Source of the DNA: an uncultured Poribacteria bacterium
GTDB lineage: Bacteria; Poribacteria; WGA-4E; WGA-3G
Reading direction: 5' to 3'
DNA: 64,000 bases
NCBI GenBank assembly: GCA_951828385.1
Contig: OX639973.1
Location: forward strand, 4,827,200 to 4,891,199
Shown here: piece after piece, positions 53,684 to 61,204 of the stretch
How the letters are laid out: each line of letters opens with the position of its first letter
How positions within the stretch are numbered: position 1 is the first letter of the stretch
The notes under the pieces: model-generated
What the model saw: the letters and a program-made list of their open reading frames with translations, nothing else
What the model was told of the DNA's origin: nothing
Database searches by the model: none
Program-made: the position numbers and the translations under genes

Positions 53684-54406
53684 TCAAGCACTGTTCCTCG
53701 GTTTCTTCCCAACGTGAATAGCAACGATACCGAATGTTTTCCGATGAAACTGCACATCTGTCAGTCCGCACTGCTCCATTTCCGCTTTCAGCGCATCGCA
53801 ATTCGGGAATTTCATAACAGACCGCGGGAGATACCCGTACGCGTCATCTTTGCTGCGGGAGATTAAGTTCCCGACAAAAGGCAAGATCTTCGTGAAATAA
53901 AAATAATAGAGACCCCGAAACAGCGGGTTTGTCGGTTGTGTAAACTCCAAGATAGCGACCCGCCCGCCCGGTGCAACAACGCGCGTCATCTCGCGTATCC
54001 CCATCTCTAAATCGGAAACATTCCGAATACCAAAACCGACAGACACAACATCAAAGGTATTGTCTAAAAACGGGAGAATGAGGGTATCCGCTGCCAGAAA
54101 GTTTGTAGTGCGGTTAGAAACCGCACCTACCGGTTGTTGAAGTTTCTGATCCCCGATAACGAGCATCTCAAAGCAGAAATCTGAGCCGATAACGAAACCC
54201 TCTGCACCAATTTTATCCGAGTATGCAAGCGCAAGTTCACCGGTACCCGTACAGACATCCAGCACCTTATTCGTCGGTTCAACGTCGCTTGCTTTGACTG
54301 TTTCCCGTCGCCATATCTTGTCACGCTTGAGACTTAGCAGCGCGTTAAGAAAGTCGTAATAACGAGCAATGGCAGAAAATAGGTTTTTGATCCGCTGTGC
54401 CTGCAT
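53684..54406 (-). CDS. ubiE: Demethylmenaquinone/2-methoxy-benzoquinol methyltransferase
   Basis: The SAM-dependent C-methyltransferase acts late in menaquinone or ubiquinone synthesis. The 240 residues show the family signatures 'FSAIARYYDFLNALLS', SAM motif I 'VLDVCTGTGELAL', 'DNTFDVVSVGFGIRNVSD' (UbiE signature) and 'PGGRVAILEFTQP', with 'YGYLPRSVMKFP' near the end. Residues about 90-102 ('PVGAVSNRTTN') are encoded by a family-A palindromic repeat inserted in frame between two conserved segments. Downstream of pheT on the same strand, separated by a family-D repeat. Without other quinone genes nearby, menaquinone versus ubiquinone cannot be decided. Confidence 0.9.
   Translation of the reverse strand: MQAQRIKNLFSAIARYYDFLNALLSLKRDKIWRRETVKASDVEPTNKVLDVCTGTGELALAYSDKIGAEGFVIGSDFCFEMLVIGDQKLQQPVGAVSNRTTNFLAADTLILPFLDNTFDVVSVGFGIRNVSDLEMGIREMTRVVAPGGRVAILEFTQPTNPLFRGLYYFYFTKILPFVGNLISRSKDDAYGYLPRSVMKFPNCDALKAEMEQCGLTDVQFHRKTFGIVAIHVGKKPRNSA
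54106..54133. repeat. Family A palindrome inside ubiE
   Basis: On the minus strand 'ccggtaggtgcggtttctaa' then 'ccgcacta': the family-A core with one base missing from 'ttcctaa', read in frame. Confidence 0.85.
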
Positions 54407-54412
54407 AGTTCA

Positions 54413-54441
54413 CCGTAGAGGGCGAGGTGACCTCGCCCCTA
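54413..54441. repeat. Family D palindrome between pheT and ubiE
   Basis: 'gagggcgaggtgacctcgcc' 'cctac'. The minus-strand TAG at 54441-54439 that ends pheT is the 'cta' of the repeat's end. Confidence 0.8.
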
Positions 54442-56892
54442 CATCCGTAATTCCGCACCAAGTTCCTGATTGAGATGCTTGACAACTTTATCGTGAAGGG
54501 CATTTACTGCCTTGTCTGTCAAAGTTTCGGTTGCAGAATGATACGTGATCGCGTAGGCGAGACTCTTTTTGCCTTCCGGTACCTGTTCGCCTTCATAGAC
54601 ATCAAAGAGACGGACCGATTCAACCAATTCGCCACCCGTTGTGTAGATAAGTGCTGTCGGCATATCCGACAATATCTCTTTATCCACGACAATCGCAAGG
54701 TCACGCTCAACCTTCGGATAGACAGGGATAGGTTCAAAACGTTTGGCAAATATGGCAGCATCTACTAACGCTTCCATGTCAAAATCAAAGAGATACGCTT
54801 TGTAAGGCAGATCGTAATTTTCGAGCACCTCTGGATGTGCTTCTCCGAAGATGCCTATCTGTTTGTGACTCGACAGCACCGCTGCGTTGCGACCGGGGTG
54901 GAAGGTCGGCGCATCCGTTTTCTCCAATGTGTAATCAACAATACCGCAAACCTCAAGTATCCCCTCCACAAGCCCTTTGATATCGTAGAAATCTGGTTCT
55001 CGGTGCGGGTTGCTATACACGCCATCCCCGACCTGTCCAGCGAGGATGCCCGTAACCCGTTCCGGCTCTTTCTCCGTTCCATTGCGGATGAAGACGCTGC
55101 CTATTTCAAAAAGCGCGATGGTGTCTATCTGATGGTTCCGGTTATGCTGCGCGTTTTCGAGTAAACTCGGTAGTAGTGTTGTGCGGAGCACCGACATTTC
55201 TGGACTCAACGGATTTTGCAACTTCAAGACATCGCGGAGTGGATGGTCCACAGCGAAGCGGATCTTGTCAAAACAGTTCGGATCACAAAAACTATAATTG
55301 ATTGCTTCCATCATTCCGGCGGCGCGGAGAAAATGCTTTATATGTTTCCGAACCTCTGTGCTCAGATTCGGGGCAGGGACAGGAATATCACCCTTGGGCA
55401 ACGTTGTCGGAATATTATCGTAGCCATAAACGCGCGCAATCTCTTCAACAAGGTCGATTTCACGGGTGACGTCAGATCTGAACGTTGGTACAGTGACTTG
55501 TAGGCGCGAGGTCTCCTCGTCCGCTTGATAATTTCCAGTGCCATTGGCTTTGACATCAAAACCGAGGTTGCTTAAAATCTGCACCATCTCTGAGGTATCA
55601 ATTGTAGTCCCCAATATGAAATTAACACGTTCTGGGCGGAGTTGAATCTCGGTCAAGGGTTGCTGTGCCCCCTTCCCAGTAACGGGTGGGGACCCCGGGT
55701 AGACATCGACGACACCTTTACAGATGCTACCGCCTGCAAATTCGGCGATGAGTTGTGCAGCACGGTCAAGCGCAGTAAGGACTGCACCTGGATCGCCACC
55801 ACGCTCAAATCTGTAAGAGGCTTCCGTGCTAATGCCTAATGCTTTAGCAGTCGCGCGGATACTTGACGGATTGAAATAAGCACTCTCCAGCAACACATCA
55901 GCGGTGGTCTCTGTGATCTCAGAATCATATCCGCCCATAACCCCTGCGAGCGCGACAGGCTTTTCAGCATCCGCAATAACGAGCATATCAGATGTGAGTT
56001 CACGGTCTATCTCATCAAGCGTTGTCAGATTTTCACCCGCCGCCGCACGCCGCACAACAATACGGTTCTCGGCGAGTTTGTGGTAATCGAAAGCGTGAAG
56101 CGGCTGCCCATATTCCATCAATACAAAGTTCGTAATATCGACAATGTTATTAATAACGCCGATCCCAACAGATTCAAGGCGCTGCTGTAACCATGCTGGA
56201 GATTGTCCTACTTTAACGCCTCGGATAACACGTGCAGCATAACGCGGACAGAGGTCAGGTGCTTCAATTGTCACAGAGGTTATCTCTTGAGTATCGGTTT
56301 CATCTTCGTTGAAATCAACTTGTGGCAGTTTTAAAGCATTGCCTGTCTCCGCACGGATTTCACGGGCAACGCCGATCAGGCTCAGGCAATCTGGACGGTT
56401 GGGTGTTATCTCAAGTTCAAACACGACATCGTCTAATCCGAGTGCTGCTGAAATTGATGTACCAAGGGATAGGTCTGTCGGTAATTCCATTAAACCCGCG
56501 GTATCTTCAGAGAGTCCTAACTCCTTTTCGGAGCAGAGCATTCCGTGTGAAGTTTCGCCGCGCAGTTTCGCGCGTTTAATTGTCAGCCCGATGGGCAGCG
56601 TTGCACCGATTGTGGCAACGGGCGCGAGCATACCTTCTCGGACATTCGGCGCGCCGCAGACAATCTGGAGTTCTTCCGTCTCACCGATATCTACCTGACA
56701 CAGAACAAGTTTGTCGGCATTTGGATGCGGCTTGATGGATCCAACGCTGCCCACGACCACGCCTTCGAGTTCAGCACCCAGCTGCTTAACAGATTCAACT
56801 TCAACGCCTAACATCGTTAGCCGATCAGCGAGTTCGCTTGGAGATAATTCAAAATCGATATAGTTTTTAAGCCAATTGAGGGTTACGTTCAT
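54439..56892 (-). CDS. pheT: Phenylalanine-tRNA ligase beta subunit
   Basis: The 817-residue subunit starts 'MNVTLNWLKNYIDFELSPSEL' and shows the tRNA-binding (EMAP-like) domain ('VGSIKPHPNADKLVLCQVDIG'), B3/B4 editing region, B5, the catalytic-like core ('GMMEAINYSFCDPNCFDKI', 'LQNPLSPEMSVLRTTLLPSL') and the C-terminal ferredoxin-fold anticodon domain ('YPKVERDLAIVVDKE'). It works with PheS as an alpha2-beta2 enzyme. Residues about 398-409 ('GSPPVTGKGAQQ') replace a short loop and are encoded by a family-C repeat in frame. The stop codon lies within a family-D repeat. It follows pheS by 90 bp. Confidence 0.95.
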   Translation of the reverse strand: MNVTLNWLKNYIDFELSPSELADRLTMLGVEVESVKQLGAELEGVVVGSVGSIKPHPNADKLVLCQVDIGETEELQIVCGAPNVREGMLAPVATIGATLPIGLTIKRAKLRGETSHGMLCSEKELGLSEDTAGLMELPTDLSLGTSISAALGLDDVVFELEITPNRPDCLSLIGVAREIRAETGNALKLPQVDFNEDETDTQEITSVTIEAPDLCPRYAARVIRGVKVGQSPAWLQQRLESVGIGVINNIVDITNFVLMEYGQPLHAFDYHKLAENRIVVRRAAAGENLTTLDEIDRELTSDMLVIADAEKPVALAGVMGGYDSEITETTADVLLESAYFNPSSIRATAKALGISTEASYRFERGGDPGAVLTALDRAAQLIAEFAGGSICKGVVDVYPGSPPVTGKGAQQPLTEIQLRPERVNFILGTTIDTSEMVQILSNLGFDVKANGTGNYQADEETSRLQVTVPTFRSDVTREIDLVEEIARVYGYDNIPTTLPKGDIPVPAPNLSTEVRKHIKHFLRAAGMMEAINYSFCDPNCFDKIRFAVDHPLRDVLKLQNPLSPEMSVLRTTLLPSLLENAQHNRNHQIDTIALFEIGSVFIRNGTEKEPERVTGILAGQVGDGVYSNPHREPDFYDIKGLVEGILEVCGIVDYTLEKTDAPTFHPGRNAAVLSSHKQIGIFGEAHPEVLENYDLPYKAYLFDFDMEALVDAAIFAKRFEPIPVYPKVERDLAIVVDKEILSDMPTALIYTTGGELVESVRLFDVYEGEQVPEGKKSLAYAITYHSATETLTDKAVNALHDKVVKHLNQELGAELRM
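55667..55699. repeat. Family C repeat inside pheT
   Basis: 'ttcccagtaacgggtgggga' plus flanking C/G runs; reverse complement of the block at 33343-33375 ('tccccacccgttactgggaa'). Read in frame in pheT. Confidence 0.85.
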
Positions 56893-56982
56893 GATAAAGT
56901 CCGTAAAGTGTTCTAAAGTGAGCTAAAGTTGTGCGCGGGCCCGAATTTTAGCACACTTGTCAACTTTACGCGCCTCCTCCTT

Positions 56983-57999
56983 TTAAAATTGACGCAAGAA
57001 GCGGAGATCATTCTCATAGAAGGTGCGGATATCTGGGATCCGGAATTGAAGGTTTGCGATCCTTTCGACACCCATACCGAAGGCAAACCCGGTAACTTCA
57101 TCTGGATCATAGTTCACCGCTTCAAATACGGCTGGGTCAACGGCACCAGCCCCCAGAATTTCGACCCATCCCGTGCCGCCACAACTCCGACATCCTTTTC
57201 CTTGACAGACAGCACAGGAAATGTCCATCTCTGCACTCGGCTCCGTAAAAGGGAAGAAATGCGGACGGAAGCGCATCTGCGTTTGGTCACCGAACATCTG
57301 TCGAGCGAAGGAGGTCAAAATCCCTTTGAGTTCGCTGAAAGTGGCATGCTTATCCACAAGCAAACCTTCTACCTGATGGAACATCGGTGTGTGGGAGACA
57401 TCGTAATCCACCCGATAACATTTTCCCGGCACGATAATGCGGACCGGCGGTTTCTGATGCTCCATCGTGCGAATCTGAACCGGGGATGTATGGGTCCGTA
57501 AAAGGTGTCCATCCGTTAGGTAAAACGTATCGTGTAGATCACGAGCGGGATGATCGGCGGGTGTATTCAGCGCATCGAAGTTGTAATATTCGGTCTCAAT
57601 GTCGGGGCCGGTCACGACTTCAAACCCCATTTGGCTGAAAATTGCCTCAATCCGTTCTAAGATTTGCATCACTGGATGCGCTTTCCCGTAGGCAGGCTTT
57701 CGTCCCGGAAGTGTGATGTCAACAGATTCTGCCGCAAGCTGCTGCTTCTGTTGTTGATGATGCAGTGCCTGTGTGGTCGCTTCAAACGCTTGCGTTAGCG
57801 TAGTACGCACCTTATTGGCGAGCTTTCCAATCTCCGGACGCTCCTCTTTGGAAAGGTTACCCATGCTTTTCATAACATCTGTCAGTTTTCCGCTGCGTCC
57901 AAAATACGTAATCCTGAGCGATTCAAGCGCGTCTGATGTTTCCACCGATTTTAATGCCGCAAGTGCTTCTGCCTGAATCGCTTGTAGTTCTGCTTTCAT
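56983..57999 (-). CDS. pheS: Phenylalanine-tRNA ligase alpha subunit
   Basis: The 338-residue catalytic subunit has an N-terminal coiled coil, then 'GKAHPVMQILERIEAIFSQMGF', 'DNFDALNTPADHPARD'-like segment, class II motif 2 'GKCYRVDYDVSHTPMFHQVEGL' and motif 3 'GFAFGMGVERIANLQF'. A zinc-like 'CAVCQGKGCRSCGGTGWVEI' insertion is present, common in this subunit. GAGG precedes the ATG. It is headed by a T-box leader with a UUC specifier, so expression is expected to rise when tRNA-Phe is uncharged. pheT follows. Confidence 0.95.
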   Translation of the reverse strand: MKAELQAIQAEALAALKSVETSDALESLRITYFGRSGKLTDVMKSMGNLSKEERPEIGKLANKVRTTLTQAFEATTQALHHQQQKQQLAAESVDITLPGRKPAYGKAHPVMQILERIEAIFSQMGFEVVTGPDIETEYYNFDALNTPADHPARDLHDTFYLTDGHLLRTHTSPVQIRTMEHQKPPVRIIVPGKCYRVDYDVSHTPMFHQVEGLLVDKHATFSELKGILTSFARQMFGDQTQMRFRPHFFPFTEPSAEMDISCAVCQGKGCRSCGGTGWVEILGAGAVDPAVFEAVNYDPDEVTGFAFGMGVERIANLQFRIPDIRTFYENDLRFLRQF

Positions 58000-58004
58000 A
58001 GTTG

Positions 58005-58300
58005 CCTCTTAAATAGAAACGCCTATCCCTCTGCCCCGTAACTTCAAGCTTGTGGTTGAAGTTGTTATGGGGACGAAAGCGACAGGCATCTACTTCCGCG
58101 GTACCACCCCGCTTGGTGGATCGTCGCGACCTTGAGGTCGCTCCTACAAATCTACCCGCTTCATTTTCTAATTGAGTGACTCCAGGATGAAATTCGGCTG
58201 TTGCTCTCAAAACCACGCTTCCAACCGATGACGCGGTCTCTCTATTTGGGAGGTCTCAACAGCTTACGTATGTCCCTTCATAGCCGTTTGATATGTTAAT
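58005..58300 (-). promoter_or_regulatory. T-box leader (tRNA-Phe) of pheST
   Basis: On the minus strand the elements come in T-box order: an AGAGAG and 'GGTTGGAAGC' Stem I (58243-58215), a specifier region 'GAATTTCATCCTGGAGTC' with the Phe codon UUC at 58191-58189, and the T-box 'GGGGTGGTACCGCGG' (58110-58096). A hairpin follows (58072-58034) with AACTTCAA/TTGAAGTT and CCCC/GGGG arms. No U run follows this hairpin, so control may be translational. A family-B repeat (58123-58148) sits between Stem I and the T-box, where Stem II/III would be. Confidence 0.88.
58123..58148. repeat. Family B palindrome inside the T-box leader
   Basis: 'gtcgcgaccttgaggtcgct' 'cctaca': inverted arms GCGACC and GGTCGC, with the same flank 'tcctaca' as the unit at 5326. 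Confidence 0.85.
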
Positions 58301-58336
58301 TTTTTAAATGTGCAAATTCACGGTGAACCCGCGCGC

Positions 58337-58684
58337 CTAACCCTTTGCAAGGGCAACAAGCTGCCCAAAACCGGCTGCGTCATTGATAGCGATGTCGGCG
58401 AGGACCTTCCTATCCAATTCGATGCCAGCAGTCTTGAGCCCATGTATGAATCGGCTGTAAGAGAGCCCGTGCAATCTGGCGGCGGCGTTAATTCTCGCAA
58501 TCCAAAGTCTTCTAAAATCGCGTTTGCGTGCGCGACGATGTGCGTAGGCGTGATTCCATCCCTTCTCTACCGCTTCCATAGCGGTACGCTTGAGATTGTT
58601 CCGCCCGCCGCGGTAACCTTTGGAATGCTTGAGCATCCGATTGCGCCGTTTGCGTCGGACACTCCCTGTTTTTACTCGTGCCAT
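58337..58684 (-). CDS. rplT: Ribosomal protein bL20
   Basis: This 115-residue basic 50S protein begins '[19 protein letters not shown]' and ends with the usual '[20 protein letters not shown]' domain. The length is normal (114-120). bL20 assembles early on 23S rRNA and in other bacteria represses its own operon. AGGAG precedes the ATG. Third gene of infC-rpmI-rplT; the T-box leader of pheS begins about 35 bp downstream. Confidence 0.97.
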   Translation of the reverse strand: MARVKTGSVRRKRRNRMLKHSKGYRGGRNNLKRTAMEAVEKGWNHAYAHRRARKRDFRRLWIARINAAARLHGLSYSRFIHGLKTAGIELDRKVLADIAINDAAGFGQLVALAKG

Positions 58685-58779
58685 CTAAAACTCCTATCGC
58701 GACCCGCGTTGCCGTCCGCGATCGCTTCCACTATTTCGCCCGTGACGCGTTGGTGCGTTCTCCGTTCGGGCATTCACTT

Positions 58780-58974
58780 CTACTTATGAATGAGGCGTTT
58801 CAAGCGTTTCTCATTGCTCGGATCAACAAGGGTCGCTTGCCGCAATCTACGTTTCTGCTTTGACGACTTCGAGATAAAGAGGTGTCCAGCATAAGCACGA
58901 TTGCGACGAATTTTACCTTTTGCGGTGAATTTGAAACGTTTTGCCGCGCCTTTATGCGTTTTAATTTTCGGCAT
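58780..58974 (-). CDS. rpmI: Ribosomal protein bL35
   Basis: The 64-residue 50S protein reads 'MPKIKTHKGAAKRFKFTAKGK' and ends 'LVDPSNEKRLKRLI', full length for the family. AAGGA lies 8 nt before the ATG. It sits between infC and rplT as in most bacteria; the gap to infC is enlarged by a nested family-B/C repeat. Confidence 0.97.
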   Translation of the reverse strand: MPKIKTHKGAAKRFKFTAKGKIRRNRAYAGHLFISKSSKQKRRLRQATLVDPSNEKRLKRLIHK

Positions 58975-59062
58975 TAGAATATCCTTGACAGCAAGCGTCC
59001 GCTTGCAAGTGCCTTTCGTTTTCAGTACACGACCAACGGCCGCTGCTACAGAAAAAAATATA

Positions 59063-59112
59063 TCGCGACCGGGGCCCCACCTGTTACTGGCAAGGAGCGG
59101 CCGCTCCTACAG
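59063..59112. repeat. Family B repeat interrupted by family C
   Basis: 'atcgcgaccg' is followed by the family-C block 'gggccccacctgttactggc' 'aaggag' and then 'cggccgctcctacag'. The outer parts are the two arms of a family-B unit, the inner part a diverged family-C unit. Confidence 0.7.
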
Positions 59113-59133
59113 AAAGAGTGCAACGACAAAACG

Positions 59134-59679
59134 TTACACAGATTTCGGTGTAAGGATCATCGACATCATACGCGTTTCCATGCGTGGTGGTTGTTCAACA
59201 TCGGCAAGTTCTTCGAGGTCATCTTTAAGCCGCGAAAGAAGATTGCTACCGAGTTCGGTGTGGAGCATCTCGCGCCCCCGGAATCGAACAGTTGCGCGAA
59301 CCTTCCATCCATTTTTCAGGAAATCCTCAACATGCCGTTTCTTGAACTGATAGTCGTGTTCCGCAGTATCCGGTCGGAACTGCATCCCTTTTAGGACCAC
59401 CTTCGTCTGCTTTTTTCGAGCTTCACGGGCACGCTTATTTTTCTCATACTGATACTTCCCGTAATCCATGATCTTACAAACGGGCGGTTTGGCATTCGGT
59501 GAAACCTCCACCAAATCCAATCCAACTTCTTCAGCACGTTGCAACGCGTCGCGGGGAGACATAACTCCCAGTTGCTTGTTTTCGTGGTCTATCACTAAAA
59601 TCTCTTTCGCTCGAATCTGATAATTTGAACGACTCTGTCTTTCCTTCGTTCTCTGATTACGTCTGCCTCTGTAGTGTAT
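59134..59679 (-). CDS. infC: Translation initiation factor IF-3, probable AUA start
   Basis: IF-3 proofreads start codon choice on the 30S subunit. The IF3 C-terminal domain ('RFRGREMLHTELG') and most of the N-domain ('QIRAKEILVIDHENKQLGVM', 'VGLDLVEVSPNAKPPVCKIMDYGKYQYE') are clear. The first ordinary start codon in frame (GTG 59595) falls inside the N-domain and would delete its first strand. Upstream the frame is open to a TGA at 59685 without ATG, GTG or TTG. AUA at 59679 has GGGGGTG 6 nt upstream and gives 181 residues, the normal length. Non-standard starts in infC are known to allow self-regulation by IF-3. First gene of infC-rpmI-rplT. Confidence 0.9.
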   Translation of the reverse strand: MHYRGRRNQRTKERQSRSNYQIRAKEILVIDHENKQLGVMSPRDALQRAEEVGLDLVEVSPNAKPPVCKIMDYGKYQYEKNKRAREARKKQTKVVLKGMQFRPDTAEHDYQFKKRHVEDFLKNGWKVRATVRFRGREMLHTELGSNLLSRLKDDLEELADVEQPPRMETRMMSMILTPKSV

Positions 59680-59915
59680 TTTTCACACCCCCAAGTAAAG
59701 CGCTACACTGCGCCGCTTACAAACTCATATAAGCCATAGAGCACCGCTTGCATACCTATTAAAACGGCGACGCACTACGGTATGTGAGCAATTTATCTAC
59801 AAAACGTTTTGCCTGGACCCGGACATCGCGAAACGTGCCACTTCGCCTGAAACAGTACAGTTGAACAGCAACGCATCTGTGGTTAGAACCTTACGTCCGA
59901 ATCACAACTAAACTA

Positions 59916-59944
59916 ATTATACCATATAGCCAACACAAATGCAA
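59916..59944 (-). promoter_or_regulatory. Promoter of infC-rpmI-rplT
   Basis: On the minus strand TTGCAT (59944-59939) and TATAAT (59921-59916) have a 17-bp spacer. It leaves a leader of about 230 bases before infC, long enough for structured autoregulation. Confidence 0.6.
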
Positions 59945-59945
59945 G

Positions 59946-60302
59946 TTAAAAAAATCCGATTGTCCATAATGTGCGTAAAATAATCAAACCACCGGCTAAA
60001 CCGCCGAAAACAACGATTAAACTGATACTGACGACAAGCGCGAACCGAATAATCCGATCGCCGAGTTCGGGGTGTTCGGTTGTCCAAGCACGTGCTAACC
60101 AGAAAGTTAACGCGACACTGACTAAACTCAGGACGCAAGCACCCAAGACCGCCAACAGCATCCCCTCAAAATCTACCATCTGGATCGTTTCGGGGACCGA
60201 CCCGTATTGAGAGTAGTTCAGGATAACACCGACTAAAACACCACCCAAGACTACAATAAAACCGATGAAAACAAATAGTGCTTTCTTAAACGCTGTTCCC
60301 AT
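59946..60302 (-). CDS. Small membrane protein
   Basis: The 118-residue product has three hydrophobic helices (about residues 8-30, 47-70 and 88-112) and short polar loops. The family is not recognised. The start is uncertain: ATG 60302 gives 'MGTAFKKALFVF', while a TTG at 60374 adds 24 residues. GGAG lies about 15 nt before the ATG. It lies upstream of the infC promoter on the same strand and its stop overlaps the -35 surroundings. Confidence 0.5.
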   Translation of the reverse strand: MGTAFKKALFVFIGFIVVLGGVLVGVILNYSQYGSVPETIQMVDFEGMLLAVLGACVLSLVSVALTFWLARAWTTEHPELGDRIIRFALVVSISLIVVFGGLAGGLIILRTLWTIGFF

Positions 60303-60506
60303 GTCAACTAAAACTTTCTCCAAACTTGCAAGTTGCTTTTCAACAATTGTAACACATTTCAAATTCAATAGCAAGGTTCACTATTATGTCAGTAGTACCA
60401 TTCAGTTCTCCCATAATTTCGATGTTTCGTTCGTAGGTGCTTCTTACAGGAGAGACTTTCCTGTTACTACACTTACTGATGGCTGATCGCTCGTAACTGA
60501 AAATAC

Positions 60507-60535
60507 TTGATATATTCAGCAAAAGATGCTAAACT
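60507..60535 (+). promoter_or_regulatory. Promoter of the conserved hypothetical gene at 60584
   Basis: TTGATA (60507-60512) and TAAACT (60530-60535), spacer 17 bp, about 50 bp before the ATG. Confidence 0.45.
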
Positions 60536-60583
60536 AAATTTCAACGCATCTATTGAATCTATTTTGGAACTAAGGAGTTTCGC

Positions 60584-61174
60584 ATGAATCTAACATATAC
60601 ACCCCCAATTGCTGAAGTTATCGAAAAATTAGAAGCAGGCAACCCACTACCGACACTCGTCCCGCAGAAAGCATGGAGTACGGAACTGACGGATGCATTG
60701 GCATCGAAATCCCTTGACGAACTCTTTCAGGGTGAATCCGTGAAAAATACCACGTTTGGTGATGCTATCAAGAGCGGCCTGCTTTTGTGGAACGATGCAC
60801 TGGATGCATCACATAATATTTCACAGGGGCTCGCGAATCAGACGGGCAGCTACTGGCACGGCATTATGCACCGCCGTGAGCCGGACTACAGCAATGCGAA
60901 GTATTGGTTCGGCAGAGTCGGCACGCATCCCATTTTTCCACAGATCCGCGAACGGGCACTCGCGATATTGAATGAAACACCGAATCCGTCAGACGCTTTG
61001 GCACGCATTGCACAGACGATTGAGACGGAAGCGCAGTGGGATGCCTATCAGTTTATTGATTGGTGTCAGGCAGCCGAAAGTGAAGCTGATGATGATGTAA
61101 CCCGTTTTTTGCAACAGGTGCAGGCGGAAGAAATTAAACTGTTATTGGCATACTCCTATCAGAACGCAGTTTAA
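60584..61174 (+). CDS. Conserved hypothetical protein
   Basis: The 196-residue soluble protein is mostly helical. The central 'GSYWHGIMHRREPDYSNAKYW' with 'FGRVGTHPIF' is a strongly patterned motif rich in His, Arg and aromatic residues, which suggests a binding or catalytic site; I recall it from planctomycete-like genomes without a known function. AAGGAG lies 7 nt before the ATG. The TlpA-like gene follows after 30 bp on the same strand. Confidence 0.7.
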   Translation: MNLTYTPPIAEVIEKLEAGNPLPTLVPQKAWSTELTDALASKSLDELFQGESVKNTTFGDAIKSGLLLWNDALDASHNISQGLANQTGSYWHGIMHRREPDYSNAKYWFGRVGTHPIFPQIRERALAILNETPNPSDALARIAQTIETEAQWDAYQFIDWCQAAESEADDDVTRFLQQVQAEEIKLLLAYSYQNAV

Positions 61175-61204
61175 GACACGCCAATTGACCTCAAGGAGCC
61201 TGAT

